Assembly (NCBI RefSeq): GCF_018362995.1
Contig: NZ_CP074372.1
Coordinates: forward strand, 4,650,001 to 4,714,000
Source: Chryseobacterium indologenes
GTDB taxonomy: Bacteria > Bacteroidota > Bacteroidia > Flavobacteriales > Weeksellaceae
Direction: 5' to 3'
Length of the DNA: 64,000 nucleotides
Positions 19,112-29,404 of the stretch are shown here, one piece after another (position 1 is the first letter of the stretch; every line of letters begins with the position of its first letter). A model generated the notes under the pieces. The model was not told the origin of the DNA, searched no databases, and was given only the letters and a program-made list of their open reading frames with translations. Made by a program: the position numbers and the translations under genes.

Positions 19112-19411
19112 TTAAAAAGTTCCCTGATTTGCTTCCAGAACAGCCTTCAGCTCAGCCCAGCCTCCACCGTTATAACCATCCTTTAATCCTTGAGCATTAA
19201 GATATTCCAATGCCTTTCCGCTTCTGTTCCCGCTTCTGCAGAATAAGATTACCGGCTTTTCAATAGATAGAATCTCATCCTGTCTATCTTCTACTTCACC
19301 AAGAGGAATATTCTTAGCACCATCTATATTACCGTCCATTTCAAGCTCCATTGGCTCACGAACGTCTATTAATTCATAGTTTCCGGATTGTATTACTTCT
19401 ATTAAAGACAT
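19112..19411 (-). CDS. Single-domain rhodanese-like protein
   Basis: 99 residues covering one rhodanese domain: 'ELIDVREPMELEMDGNIDGAKNIPLGEV' and the active-site loop FCRSGNRSG with the catalytic Cys. It has no signal peptide, so is cytoplasmic. Sulfur transfer is the likely activity; the partner is unknown. Confidence 0.92.
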   Translation of the reverse strand: MSLIEVIQSGNYELIDVREPMELEMDGNIDGAKNIPLGEVEDRQDEILSIEKPVILFCRSGNRSGKALEYLNAQGLKDGYNGGGWAELKAVLEANQGTF

Positions 19412-19586
19412 AGTTGTTGGGTTTAAACATTAAATTAGAAACGAAATTACGCAATTTTTTTTTGAAAAAAATCCTAATTAAAACATAATTTTTTAGAAAA
19501 GAAGCAGGATAGGAACAGGAGTTAAGAGGAAGCTCCACAGAAATCAGAAGATTGATAAAATAATCTTAATTTTGCAGTGTGAAATT

Positions 19587-20525
19587 ATGAATGCAGGCGC
19601 TGAAAAATATTCCCAACTGATCAAGTCCAAAGCAAAAAGTTTTGGATTCCAGAGTTGTGGCATTTCTAAAGCTGATTTTTTGGAAGAAGATGCTCCTCAT
19701 CTTGAAAAATGGCTGAAGAACAATTATAACGGCGAAATGAAGTACATGGAAAATCATTTCGACAAAAGACTTGATCCCCGACTTTTGGTTGAGGGCTCCA
19801 AATCTGTTATTTCACTTTCATACAACTACTTTCCCGAGGAAAAAATTTCAATTTTAGAAAATTATAAAATATCAAAATATGCGTATGCAGAAGATTATCA
19901 TGAAGTAATCAAAGAGATTCTCCGGGAAATGGTTGCAGAGCTGCAGGAAGAAATAGGGGAGTTCGGATTCCGCGTTTTTGTAGATTCTGCCCCCATTATG
20001 GAAAGAAGCTGGGCTAGAAAATCAGGAATTGGCTGGGTTGGAAAAAATGCAAACCTCATTACCAAGCAAAACGGCTCTTTTTATTTTCTGGCTGAAATTA
20101 TCTGTGATTTAGAATTGATTGCAGATCATGCAACTACAGACCACTGCGGAAGCTGCAGAAAATGTATTGATGCATGTCCTACAGATGCTATTGTTTCTGA
20201 GAAAATTATTGACGGAAGCCGTTGTATTTCCTATGCAACCATTGAGCTCAAAAATGAAATTCCGGACTATTTTAAAGATAAAATGGAAGACTGGATGTTC
20301 GGCTGTGATATCTGCCAGGACGTCTGCCCATGGAACCGTTTCTCAGCACCCAACAAACAAAGCCGTTTCCAGCCCAATGAAGCCTTGAAAAATTTCAAAA
20401 AAGGAGAATGGAAAGAAATTACTCAGGAAATTTTCTCAGAAATTTTCAGAAAGTCCCCCGTGAAAAGGACCAAATTTGCAGGTCTGAAGAGAAATATTGA
20501 GTTTTTGCAGAAGTCTTCTGACTGA
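19587..20525 (+). CDS. queG: Epoxyqueuosine reductase QueG
   Basis: 312 residues from the ATG at 19587; a TTG at 19572 lies in a TAATTTTG promoter-like box and is rejected. QueG reduces epoxyqueuosine to queuosine in tRNA, using cobalamin and two 4Fe-4S clusters. The cobalamin/substrate part contains '[16 protein letters not shown]' and GIGWVGKN. Cluster ligands are [12 protein letters not shown] and [11 protein letters not shown]. The length is slightly short of enzymes with a C-terminal HEAT repeat, as is usual for Bacteroidetes. B12 dependence fits the cob genes at 54.5 kb. Confidence 0.93.
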   Translation: MNAGAEKYSQLIKSKAKSFGFQSCGISKADFLEEDAPHLEKWLKNNYNGEMKYMENHFDKRLDPRLLVEGSKSVISLSYNYFPEEKISILENYKISKYAYAEDYHEVIKEILREMVAELQEEIGEFGFRVFVDSAPIMERSWARKSGIGWVGKNANLITKQNGSFYFLAEIICDLELIADHATTDHCGSCRKCIDACPTDAIVSEKIIDGSRCISYATIELKNEIPDYFKDKMEDWMFGCDICQDVCPWNRFSAPNKQSRFQPNEALKNFKKGEWKEITQEIFSEIFRKSPVKRTKFAGLKRNIEFLQKSSD

Positions 20526-20884
20526 TTTTTCCCCGGACTTTCGGTGACAATCCCCCCCTTCGGAATTTTTTAAAGTTCCAAACCAGAGCTGATAACCGAC
20601 CATTCCTTAAATTTTTGGCTTTAAGGAGGTAAAGATTTATATCAATAAGTTACGTGAAAAACCTTTCCTATAAAGAAAAATTGATTTTCAGGAGATCAGA
20701 ATCTCACCGAAAATCAACGTTTTTTTTGTATTCTTTTAGGAGCAGTTTTTACTCTTACTTTAAACCTTTTTTGGGATTTGATAGTTTTACGCATATTTGT
20801 GAATATTTCGTAACTAAATATAGCTAATTTTTCGATTAAAACAAATACTTTTACTAAAAAATAAAGATTAAATTTTATTAAAAC
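20526..20884. other. Intergenic region with hairpin terminator
   Basis: The stem ttgattttc/gaaaatcaa at 20681-20719, followed by cgttttttttg, is a terminator. The rest is AT-rich; 20541-20620 has a short pyrimidine-rich part (tccccccctt). No ORF or RNA family is recognised. The promoter of the next operon must lie in 20760-20880. Confidence 0.5.
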
Positions 20885-21568
20885 ATGACTGTGAAAACTA
20901 TATTAATGTATCTTCTGAAAGTGGTAGGAATTATTTTAGGAATTGTAGTGATTTATGTAATTCTCGGATTGCTGATTCCCTATATTCCGGTTTCGGCTAA
21001 AGATGATGGACAGAAGAAAGAAATTCCGATTTATATTTATACCAACGGAGTGCATACAGATATAGTAATGCCTGTAAAAAATGATCTGAAGGACTGGAGC
21101 CTGAAAATTCCTTTCGCCAATACAAAATCAAAAAAAACAGATTATCAGTATATCGGAATAGGCTGGGGTGACAAAGGATTCTATCTTGATACGCCTACCT
21201 GGGCTGACCTGAAGTTTTCAACCGCTGTGAAAGCTGCATTCTGGTTAAGCGATTCTGCTATGCACTGTACTTATTATAATACCATGAAAGAAGGTGACGA
21301 TTGTAAAATGATCATGATCAGCAGAAGCCAGTATGAAAATCTGGTGAAATTTGTTGAAGATAAGTTTGACAGAGACCAGAACGGTAACTTCATACTGATT
21401 CCTACAAACGCTGTATATGGTGATAATGATGCTTTTTATGACGCAAAAGGTACCTACAGCTTTCTTTATACATGCAATACATGGTCGAATAATGCTTTAA
21501 AGGCTGCAGGTCAGAAAGCGGCCCTTTGGACTCCGTCAGATTTCGGAATTTTCCAGCATTATAAATAG
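20885..21568 (+). CDS. DUF2459 / TIGR02117 family membrane-anchored protein
   Basis: 227 residues with one N-terminal membrane helix (about 8-30) and a periplasmic domain. Family hallmarks are the early 'YTNGVHTDIVMPV', the 'YIGIGWGDKGFYLDTPTW' segment and the late 'YTCNTWSNNALKAAG'. The conserved His, Cys and Asn suggest an NlpC/P60-like peptidase fold, which would suit an envelope role. A YkuD-like lipoprotein gene follows after 3 bases, supporting a shared cell-wall function. Confidence 0.83.
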   Translation: MTVKTILMYLLKVVGIILGIVVIYVILGLLIPYIPVSAKDDGQKKEIPIYIYTNGVHTDIVMPVKNDLKDWSLKIPFANTKSKKTDYQYIGIGWGDKGFYLDTPTWADLKFSTAVKAAFWLSDSAMHCTYYNTMKEGDDCKMIMISRSQYENLVKFVEDKFDRDQNGNFILIPTNAVYGDNDAFYDAKGTYSFLYTCNTWSNNALKAAGQKAALWTPSDFGIFQHYK

Positions 21569-21571
21569 TTT

Positions 21572-22219
21572 ATGAAGAGGATTTATCTGTTTTTCATCAC
21601 TCTCTGGTTATGTTCATGTTCTCAGGAGAAAAAAAACAGTATCGTGCATACTGCTGAAATACCTGCTGTGGCTGAAAAGAGACCTGCTGCTGACCCTTCC
21701 AGGACAAAAATAAAAGCTGAGGAAGCATTGAGGTTCTGTAATTCAAAGGCTCTTAATAATGATTTCTGTATCCTTATCGATATGAGCCTCCATTCCGGGG
21801 TGAACCGCTTTTTTGTCTGGGATTTTAAAAATAATAAAATCTCAAAAAAATATCTGGTTGGTCATGGCTGTGGTCCCAATTCTTGGAGTAAAGATGATTC
21901 TAAAGCAAATCCGGGATTCAGTAATGAGGACGGAAGCCACCTTTCATCCTTAGGAAAATATAAGCTTAAAGGAAGAGGGTATAGCGACTGGGGAATCAAC
22001 ATAAAATACCTGATGCACGGCCTTGAAGAAACAAACAGTAATGCTTTAAAAAGATTTATTGTCTTTCATTCCTGGGAAATGATGAGTGATAATGAAGTCT
22101 TTCCAAAAGGATCACCTGAAGGATGGGGCTGTCCTACCGTTTCCAACAATGCTATGAAGGAAATTGATCCGATGATTCAATCCTCAAAGAAGCCCGTTCT
22201 GATGTGGATATATAATTAA
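21572..22219 (+). CDS. Murein L,D-transpeptidase catalytic-domain (YkuD_2-like) lipoprotein
   Basis: 215 residues with lipoprotein signal (LCSC). The catalytic region reads 'FCILIDMSLHSGVNRFFVWD', then GHGCGP, 'IVFHSWEMM' and GSPEGWGCPTVSN, matching the His...(S/T)xGC motif of YkuD-type enzymes. It is expected to act on peptidoglycan stem peptides in the periplasm. It is tightly coupled to the DUF2459 gene. Confidence 0.87.
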   Translation: MKRIYLFFITLWLCSCSQEKKNSIVHTAEIPAVAEKRPAADPSRTKIKAEEALRFCNSKALNNDFCILIDMSLHSGVNRFFVWDFKNNKISKKYLVGHGCGPNSWSKDDSKANPGFSNEDGSHLSSLGKYKLKGRGYSDWGINIKYLMHGLEETNSNALKRFIVFHSWEMMSDNEVFPKGSPEGWGCPTVSNNAMKEIDPMIQSSKKPVLMWIYN

Positions 22220-22270
22220 ATCTTTGTTATACATTTGTTTCGTAACCTTCATGTAAATTGATTCCGTCTT

Positions 22271-22723
22271 ATGAAACATACGCTTTTCCGCGAACAACAG
22301 CTCAATTGTGATGTAGAAACCGCCTGGAAATTCTTCTCTTCGGCCAATAATCTTTCAGAAATTACCCCGAAAGACATGGGCTTTATTGTATTGACGGAAA
22401 TGGAAGATGATGAAATCTATGAAGGAATGCTCATCGACTATTACGTTTCACCATTGTTTGGTATTAAAATGAAATGGCAGACAGAGATCATCCACGTCGA
22501 TTTTCAAAAAAGCTTTATTGATTTCCAGAAAAAAGGTCCCTACAAACTTTGGAATCACCACCATGAATTTATTCCTAATGAAGAAGGTGTTATGATGAGA
22601 GATACCATAGATTATGAACTCCCGATGGGTTTTTTAGGAGAAATTGCCCATCGCCTTTTCGTTAAAAAGAAACTGGAACATATCTTTGATTACCGTTTTC
22701 GGGTTTTGAGTAAATTGTTTTAA
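22271..22723 (+). CDS. SRPBCC (START/cyclase-like) family protein
   Basis: 150 residues with the SRPBCC ligand-binding fold signature: 'VETAWKFFSSANNLSEITP' near the N-terminus and 'MRDTIDYELPMG' in the beta sheet, ending with the long helix 'EHIFDYRFRVL'. Ligand unknown. It may be the last gene of the operon with the two envelope genes (51-base gap). Confidence 0.85.
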   Translation: MKHTLFREQQLNCDVETAWKFFSSANNLSEITPKDMGFIVLTEMEDDEIYEGMLIDYYVSPLFGIKMKWQTEIIHVDFQKSFIDFQKKGPYKLWNHHHEFIPNEEGVMMRDTIDYELPMGFLGEIAHRLFVKKKLEHIFDYRFRVLSKLF

Positions 22724-23096
22724 CTATTCAGTCTCAGTTATTCAATAGGAACGGGTTATAATCCTGAGCTTAGACGAAGGAAGTCCGTTTAAAAATGATA
22801 ATCGAAATTCCATTGGCTTTAGCCAAAACTTAAAACCATTAATAATCAAATATACTAGATTTCTTCTTTTTATTCTTATTCTGAACTTTAGAGGTTGGAT
22901 TCCTACGGAATGACAAAACAGACTACTTAGTGTATGCGTGTATTTATCATTCCGTAGGAATCCAAATATGAATTAATAGAATTATTCATCCATTGTTTAA
23001 GTTTTTTTAACAATTCAATGACTATATTTCCCAGCAGAAATCACTATTTTTGCAGCATTATCGTTTTTACTAAAAAACTAATGTGTTCTAATTGAC
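22724..23096. other. Intergenic region with solo B inverted repeat
   Basis: Contains a B-type dispersed inverted repeat at 22895-22964 (ggattcctacggaatgaca ... tcattccgtaggaatcc). A TATTTTTG -7-like box near 23045-23052 may drive the next gene or the efflux operon. Nothing else is recognised. Confidence 0.55.
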
Positions 23097-23429
23097 ATGG
23101 CAGGTCTGAGGTCATTTTTCTTATTTTATATCATGCTGGTTTTTACCCTTTTCAATTCGAATTGGGCAGAAAAATCGTTGCAGAATGTTCCTCACGTTCC
23201 CCATGTAACCAATATTTATCTTCTGGATGTTTACGAAGAGGCAGATATGAATACGCATGCATTGCCTGCTGCTGCCAAAATTGTAAAACATTCCGTCAAA
23301 AAAAATGATCCTGCAATTGCAGATTTTTCAGGAATTTTAAAAGTTATTCCGAAAATCACCCTTCCGGAGATTGCTGTATCTACTATTTGTGGAGTTAAAT
23401 CTTTTCTCCATCTCCTCCAGTTATACTAA
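23097..23429 (+). CDS. Small hypothetical protein upstream of efflux operon
   Basis: 110 residues with a hydrophobic N-terminal segment (about 5-20) that could be a signal or membrane anchor; the rest has no motif. It ends 59 bases before the RND adaptor gene and may be a leader gene of that operon. Family not recognised, and I am only moderately sure it is real. Confidence 0.45.
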   Translation: MAGLRSFFLFYIMLVFTLFNSNWAEKSLQNVPHVPHVTNIYLLDVYEEADMNTHALPAAAKIVKHSVKKNDPAIADFSGILKVIPKITLPEIAVSTICGVKSFLHLLQLY

Positions 23430-23488
23430 GTTTAAGTTATTGAAAATCAAATTATTTTAACGAAATTTTATAACTTAAACATTTAAAA

Positions 23489-24577
23489 ATGTATTTTAAA
23501 ACTGTAATAATTTGCCTTTTGGCAACATTATTCGCTGTGTCATGCAGTAAAGACAAGGAGAAAAATAATAAAAAAGACAAAGAAGTTCCCGTACTGGAAA
23601 TCAAAGAAAAAGATACATTGGTGAGCAACCAGTTTGTCACTGATATCCAGGCTAAAAAGAATGTTGAGATGCGTTCCAGAATCGGAGGCATTATACAGCA
23701 TATTTATGTAAATGAGGGACAGTTTGTACATCAGGGTCAGGCTTTATTTAAAATCAATGATGCCGAGCTGCAGATGGAACTTCTGAAAGCCAATGCGGCA
23801 TTAAAGCAGACTGAAGCTGATGTTCGTATTGCAGAAGTAGAATTGAAACAGATTCAGAGTCTTCATGCTAAAAAATTTGTGGCCAACAACGAGCTGGAAA
23901 TGGTGAAGGCAAAGCTGTCTTCCGCTAAAGCAAAACATGCTTTTGCCGATGCTGAAAAGAGAACCGTTCTTCAGAAAATAAGCTTTACAAGGATTACGGC
24001 GCCTTTTGACGGGGTCATTGACGTGATTCCCCATAAAGACGGAAGTTTGGTAGAAAACGGTACGTTGCTGACTACGCTGTCTCAGCTGAATGAAGTATAT
24101 GCGTATTTCTCAATCCCTGAAAATTTATATTTTGAGCTTTTGGCCAACGATAAGATAGGAAATCACCAAAAGATAGAACTGACACTGCCAAACGGAGTCA
24201 ATTACCAGTTCAACGGAGCTTTGAAAACCGCTGAAGGTGAAATCGACAGAGCTACAGGTTCCATCCGTTATAAAGTACTGTTCCCGAATCCGGACCGTCT
24301 GATCAAACACGGAACTTCCGGAAAGCTTATTATTTCTGAGCAACAGAATAATGCAATTCTTATCCCGCAAAAATCTACGTTTTCCATTCAGGATAAGACC
24401 TATGTTTTTGTAGTGGATAAACAGAATAAAGTGAAAATGACCAGCATTAAGATCGGAACTACCTTAAGGGATTCTTATATGGTAGAAAGTGGTCTTAAGA
24501 AAGGAGATTTAATCATTTATGAAGGAACTCAGTCTTTGAAAGACGGTGATATTATCAAAATCAAAAAGAAGTATTAA
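23489..24577 (+). CDS. RND efflux periplasmic adaptor (membrane fusion protein), lipoprotein
   Basis: 362 residues with lipoprotein signal (AVSC). Typical MFP order: 'QAKKNVEMRSRIGGIIQHIYVNEGQFVHQGQALFKI' (lipoyl half), a helical hairpin at about 95-155, 'ITAPFDGVIDVIPHKDGSLV' (second lipoyl half), a beta barrel and the C-terminal membrane-proximal domain. It connects the inner-membrane pump encoded next (28-base gap) to the outer-membrane channel. Confidence 0.93.
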   Translation: MYFKTVIICLLATLFAVSCSKDKEKNNKKDKEVPVLEIKEKDTLVSNQFVTDIQAKKNVEMRSRIGGIIQHIYVNEGQFVHQGQALFKINDAELQMELLKANAALKQTEADVRIAEVELKQIQSLHAKKFVANNELEMVKAKLSSAKAKHAFADAEKRTVLQKISFTRITAPFDGVIDVIPHKDGSLVENGTLLTTLSQLNEVYAYFSIPENLYFELLANDKIGNHQKIELTLPNGVNYQFNGALKTAEGEIDRATGSIRYKVLFPNPDRLIKHGTSGKLIISEQQNNAILIPQKSTFSIQDKTYVFVVDKQNKVKMTSIKIGTTLRDSYMVESGLKKGDLIIYEGTQSLKDGDIIKIKKKY

Positions 24578-24605
24578 CCTTTCATAATCTTTAAATCTAT
24601 TTACT

Positions 24606-27600
24606 ATGGTAGAAATGTTTATAAGACGAAAGGTTCTTTCGTTGGTTATTTCCATATTATTTGTACTGCTGGGAATTATGGCTTTATTAAAGATGCCTAT
24701 TACCCAGTTTCCGGATATCGTACCACCTTCAGTAACCGTTACGGCAAAATATACAGGAGCGAATGCCGAAGTATCTGCCAATGCGGTAGCTCTTCCTCTG
24801 GAAAGGGCAATCAATGGAGTTCCGGGAATGACGTATATGTCAACAGTAACTTCCAATGACGGTCTTACCCTTATCCAGGTGTTCTTTGAAGTAGGAACAG
24901 ATCCTGACGTAGCAGCGGTAAACGTTCAGAACAGGGTGACAACTATTCTTGATGAACTTCCTGAAGAGGTGATCAGGGCCGGAGTTACCACTGAAAAAGA
25001 GGTGAACAGTATGCTGATGTACCTCAACATCACGAGTACAGACCCAAGTCAGGATGAGCAGTTCATCTATAACTTTACAGATATTAACGTCCTTCAGGAG
25101 CTGAAACGTATTGATGGAGTGGGGCGTGCCGAGATCATGGGACAGAAAGAATATTCCATGAGAGTATGGCTGGATCCTCAGAAAATGGCCGCTTACAATA
25201 TTTCCGCAGATGAAGTCATCACTTCCCTGCAAAAGCAGAATATTTCAGCAGCACCCGGAAAAGTAGGAGAAACGTCAGGGAAAACTTCCAGCCAGCTTCA
25301 GTATGTGATCAAATATAAAGGAAAGTTTTTTGAGCCTAAACAATATGAAGAAGTTCCCATCAGATCTGATGTTGACGGAACAATTTTAAAGCTTAAAGAT
25401 ATTGCTAAAGTTGAATTCGGAGCGATGAACTACGGAATGGTTTCCAAAACAGACGGAAGACCCTCTGCATCCATTATGATGAAACAACGTCCGGGCTCCA
25501 ATGCTTCTGAGGTTATTGAAAGCGTAAAGGCAAAGATGGAAGAATTAAAAGTAACATCTTTCCCACCCGGAATGGAGTATAACATGGCTTATGATGTTTC
25601 CAGATTCCTGGATGCGTCTATCAGTGCAGTATTGACAACGCTTATCGAAGCCTTTATTCTGGTAGGAATTGTGGTATTTATCTTCCTTCAGGACTGGCGT
25701 TCCACATTGATTCCCGTATTAGCTGTTCCGGTAGCGCTTGTAGGGACTTTTGCCTTCATGAATATGCTTGATTTCTCTGTCAACCTTTTAACATTGTTTG
25801 CATTGGTTCTGGCCATTGGAATTGTAGTTGATAATGCCATTGTCGTCGTTGAAGCCGTTCACGTGAAAATGGAAGAAGGAATGAATGCGATGGATGCTAC
25901 CATCAGTGCCACCAAAGAAATTGCAGGAGCCGTGGTAGCGATTACGATTGTAATGTCAGCCGTATTTATTCCTGTAGCGTTCCTGGATGGTCCGGTAGGG
26001 GTATTTTACCGTCAGTTTTCATTGACACTGGCAATCAGTATTGTGATTTCCGGAGTGAATGCATTGACGCTTACCCCGGCGCTTTGTGCTATTATTTTAA
26101 AACCCCATGACCACAATAAGAAGAAAACAATTATTGACAGGGCTTTCCAGAGTTTCAATACAGGGTTTGAAAGACTGACCAATGGTTATGTAGGTATTTT
26201 ATCAAAATTTGCGACAAGAACCACGGTTACTTTTGGACTGTTGTTTTTATTTGTCGGACTAACCTTTGTAACCAGCAAATTCCTGCCAACCGGATTTATC
26301 CCAATGGAAGATCAGGGAATGGTGTATGTAAGTGTGACCACTCCGCAGGGTGCAACAGTAGAAAGAACTGAAAAAGTGCTGGATGAAGTAACGGTTATCG
26401 CCAAGAAAATTAAAGGAGTCGAAAACGTGACTACTCTTGCAGGGTACAGCATCGTTACAGAAATTGCAGGTTCCTCTTACGGAATGGCGATGATCAACCT
26501 TAAAGACTGGAAAGAAAGAAATATTTCCGTGAATGATCTGATCACAGAGCTTTCTGACAAAACAAAAAGCATTGCTGATGCCCAGATTGAGATTTTTGCG
26601 CCGCCCACAGTTCCGGGATTCGGTAATACCAGCGGTTTTGAACTGCGTTTGCTTGACAGAACCGGAGGAACCATTGAAAATACCGATAAGATCACCAAAG
26701 ATTTCGTTAAAAAACTCAATGAAGCTCCAGAACTGCAGAACAGCTTTACCAGTTTTGATGCCACTTTCCCGCAATACATGATCAACGTAGATTATGATAT
26801 GGCAGCAAAGAAAGGAGTTTCTGTGGACAATGCGATGTCTACATTGCAGACAATGCTTGGATCCTATTATGCCACGAATTTTATCCGTTTCAGTCAGATG
26901 TATAAAGTAATGGTACAGGCGAGTCCCGAGCATAGAGATACCCCTGAAAGCATTCTGAATTTATATTTAAAAAATGATAAAGGCGAAATGGTTCCCTTCT
27001 CTACCTTCATCACTATTGAAAAAGTGTACGGACCCGAAGTACTGACGAGGTATAATATGTATATGTCTGCCATGATTAATGGAGAACCTGCAGATGGTTA
27101 CAGCTCCGGAGATGCTATTGCTGCGGTAGAACGTGTTGCGAAAGAAACACTGCCGAGAGGATTTGATGTTGAATGGTCAGGAATGACAAGAGAAGAAATC
27201 TTATCAGGAAACCAGACTGTTTACATTTTCGCGATCTGTCTTTTATTCGTTTATCTTTTACTGGCTGCACAATACGAAAGTTTCCTTCTTCCGATGCCGG
27301 TATTATTAAGCCTTCCAACGGGAATCTTTGGTTCCTATATCGCATTGGTACTTGCTGGGTTAGATAACAATATTTATGCACAGGTGGCATTGGTCATGCT
27401 GATCGGACTTTTGGCTAAAAATGCCATTCTGATCGTGGAATTTGCAGTAGCAAGAAATAAACAGGGATACGATATCATTCCGGCAGCAATTGAAGGAGCC
27501 AGACAGCGTCTGAGACCTATCCTGATGACCTCTTTTGCATTCGTGGCAGGACTTATTCCTTTATGTATTGCATCAGGAGCCGGAGCCATCGGTAACCGTT

Positions 27601-27728
27601 CCATTGGTACGGCTGCGGCAGGAGGAATGTTGATAGGAACTATCTTCGGATTGGTCGTGATTCCGGGACTGTATATATTCTTTGCAAAACTTGAAAATAA
27701 GAAGAAAGATGAAAAGATTAAATCATAG
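24606..27728 (+). CDS. RND multidrug efflux pump, AcrB/HAE1 type
   Basis: 1040 residues, the usual length, with 12 membrane helices and two large periplasmic loops. The N-terminus carries 'PITQFPDIVPPSVTVTAKYTGA'. TM4 reads GIVVDNAIVVVEAV, that is D-N where AcrB has D407-D408. TM10 reads LLAKNAILIVEFA, which keeps the AcrB Lys940 position. It uses proton motive force to export drugs or toxic compounds. It overlaps the outer-membrane factor gene by 20 bases, making a three-gene operon. Confidence 0.95.
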   Translation: MVEMFIRRKVLSLVISILFVLLGIMALLKMPITQFPDIVPPSVTVTAKYTGANAEVSANAVALPLERAINGVPGMTYMSTVTSNDGLTLIQVFFEVGTDPDVAAVNVQNRVTTILDELPEEVIRAGVTTEKEVNSMLMYLNITSTDPSQDEQFIYNFTDINVLQELKRIDGVGRAEIMGQKEYSMRVWLDPQKMAAYNISADEVITSLQKQNISAAPGKVGETSGKTSSQLQYVIKYKGKFFEPKQYEEVPIRSDVDGTILKLKDIAKVEFGAMNYGMVSKTDGRPSASIMMKQRPGSNASEVIESVKAKMEELKVTSFPPGMEYNMAYDVSRFLDASISAVLTTLIEAFILVGIVVFIFLQDWRSTLIPVLAVPVALVGTFAFMNMLDFSVNLLTLFALVLAIGIVVDNAIVVVEAVHVKMEEGMNAMDATISATKEIAGAVVAITIVMSAVFIPVAFLDGPVGVFYRQFSLTLAISIVISGVNALTLTPALCAIILKPHDHNKKKTIIDRAFQSFNTGFERLTNGYVGILSKFATRTTVTFGLLFLFVGLTFVTSKFLPTGFIPMEDQGMVYVSVTTPQGATVERTEKVLDEVTVIAKKIKGVENVTTLAGYSIVTEIAGSSYGMAMINLKDWKERNISVNDLITELSDKTKSIADAQIEIFAPPTVPGFGNTSGFELRLLDRTGGTIENTDKITKDFVKKLNEAPELQNSFTSFDATFPQYMINVDYDMAAKKGVSVDNAMSTLQTMLGSYYATNFIRFSQMYKVMVQASPEHRDTPESILNLYLKNDKGEMVPFSTFITIEKVYGPEVLTRYNMYMSAMINGEPADGYSSGDAIAAVERVAKETLPRGFDVEWSGMTREEILSGNQTVYIFAICLLFVYLLLAAQYESFLLPMPVLLSLPTGIFGSYIALVLAGLDNNIYAQVALVMLIGLLAKNAILIVEFAVARNKQGYDIIPAAIEGARQRLRPILMTSFAFVAGLIPLCIASGAGAIGNRSIGTAAAGGMLIGTIFGLVVIPGLYIFFAKLENKKKDEKIKS

Positions 27729-29154
27729 AAATATAATATACGGAATTGCCTCACTGAGCTTGGTTTCATGTGCTGTTCCCAAAGTAACAGAGTTGAAAAA
27801 AGCCCAGGAATTACCGAATGAACTGATCAAAACAGATAAAAATACGGATGAATTTCAGCAGATCAATCTGAAGGCTTACTTTACAGATCCCCAGCTCCTT
27901 GAGCTTTTTGATAAAGTAGTACAGGCAAATCCGGATTTCCAGATTGCACAGCAAAGAGTGGAAATTGCCAACAGTTTCCTTCAAAGATCAAAAATGGATC
28001 TACTGCCTTCCCTTGAAGTGGGAGTACAGGCTTCCGGTGACCGATACGGAAAATATACAATGGAAGGAGTTGGAAACTACGATACCAACCTTTCTCCTAA
28101 TATCACGGAAAACCAGAAAATTAACAGGGATTTTACCCCTAATTACTGGCTGGGAGCAAGAAGCAGCTGGGAAATTGATGCTTGGGGCAAGCTGAAAAAC
28201 AAAAAGATTGCTGCCCAAAAGAAATATCTGGCTTCCACAGAAGGATTGAGGTTGTTGCAGGTAGAACTTTTCACGGACATTGCCAATCTATATTACCAGT
28301 TGGTGGCTTTAGACAACCGTCTTGCCATTTACCAGAAGAACTACAACCTTCAGCAAAGAGCTTTTGAAATTGTGCTGGCACAACGTGAAGTAGGAAAAGC
28401 TACAGAATTGGCGGTACAGCAGTTCAAAGCGCAGAACAATAACTGGCTGGCAGAGATTGAACATATCAGGGTAGAAATCGTTACAGTAGAACAGGCTATT
28501 ACTACGTTGACAGGAAGCTACGGCGGAGAGGTAAAACGCGGAAAAATATTGATGCCTACCAATATGGAAGTCTTGAATAAAACAATTAATGTAGAAGGAG
28601 TTATCCATTCCAGACCTGATGTAGCGGCAAATTATTATGTTTTAGAAGCTTCCCAGGCTGATGCAAAGGCTGCGAAAGCTGCTTTTTATCCTAAAATTGA
28701 TCTTGGAGCCGGTTTCGGACTCAATTCTTTTTCTGTAGAGACATTCTTTAAACCAAGTTCATTGGCTGGGCAATTGTTGGGAGGATTAATGGTACCTGTT
28801 TTTAATAAAGGACAGTTGAAATATGAATTCAAAGTAGCGAGTAAAGAGCAGGAAATTGCTTTTTTAAACTATCAGAAAAGTATTACGACTGCTTTTAACG
28901 AACTTCAGTCGATCCTCAAACAGACTAAGATCTATGAACGGGTTTTGAAACTGAAATCAGAAGAAGTAGGTTTTCTGGACCGTGGTGTAGAGGTTTCCAA
29001 CGATCTCTATCTGACAGGATATGCCAATTATTTTGAGCTGATCAACTCTCAGAAGAGCAAACTGACTGCTGAACTGGATTTATTACAATTCCAGCACCAA
29101 AATACCAGAAATAACGTCATGCTGTTTAAAGCACTGGGCGGGAAACTGGATTAA
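27709..29154 (+). CDS. Outer-membrane efflux channel (TolC/OprM family), lipoprotein
   Basis: 481 residues from the ATG at 27709. An upstream in-frame codon at 27682 is less likely because the lipoprotein signal (lipobox LVSC) sits at the normal distance from the later start. Two OEP repeats are visible, including 'ANPDFQIAQQRVEIANS' and the family motif 'GASSSWEIDAWGKLKNK'-like segment, then 'ASQADAKAAKAAFYPKIDL' in the second half. It completes the tripartite RND system. Confidence 0.92.
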   Translation: MKRLNHRNIIYGIASLSLVSCAVPKVTELKKAQELPNELIKTDKNTDEFQQINLKAYFTDPQLLELFDKVVQANPDFQIAQQRVEIANSFLQRSKMDLLPSLEVGVQASGDRYGKYTMEGVGNYDTNLSPNITENQKINRDFTPNYWLGARSSWEIDAWGKLKNKKIAAQKKYLASTEGLRLLQVELFTDIANLYYQLVALDNRLAIYQKNYNLQQRAFEIVLAQREVGKATELAVQQFKAQNNNWLAEIEHIRVEIVTVEQAITTLTGSYGGEVKRGKILMPTNMEVLNKTINVEGVIHSRPDVAANYYVLEASQADAKAAKAAFYPKIDLGAGFGLNSFSVETFFKPSSLAGQLLGGLMVPVFNKGQLKYEFKVASKEQEIAFLNYQKSITTAFNELQSILKQTKIYERVLKLKSEEVGFLDRGVEVSNDLYLTGYANYFELINSQKSKLTAELDLLQFQHQNTRNNVMLFKALGGKLD

Positions 29155-29173
29155 TTTTTACTTTTTTTACGAT

Positions 29174-29212
29174 GGAGGAAGCTGTCTTTTAGGCAGCTTC
29201 TTTTATATTTTA
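29174..29212 (+). terminator. Terminator after efflux operon
   Basis: Stem gaagctg/cagcttc at 29178-29200 followed by ttttatattt. Confidence 0.75.
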
Positions 29213-29312
29213 ACGCTGTTCTACGGGTTCCCGTAATGATAATTGAGATAATTAAAGGATATTGCGTTAGATTCTAACTTTATATAAGTTGAGTTAACTT
29301 TTTTTTATATGT

Positions 29313-29353
29313 TCCAAAAAAAGAGACTGTCCAATAGGGCAGTCTCTTTGTAT
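29313..29353. terminator. Second hairpin terminator, bidirectional
   Basis: Stem gagactgtcc/gggcagtctc at 29323-29346 has an A run before and T-rich end after. It probably ends the cold-shock gene transcript from the minus strand. A related hairpin with gagactgt occurs near 62570. Confidence 0.65.
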
Positions 29354-29404
29354 ATGGTTTAAAACGAATCTGCTTGTATCGCAGAAACATTTTATAAGTA
29401 CATA

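Noticed and set aside
26259..26933. 224-codon minus-strand ORF
   Set aside because: It is antisense within the conserved RND pump gene and lacks any recognisable domain.
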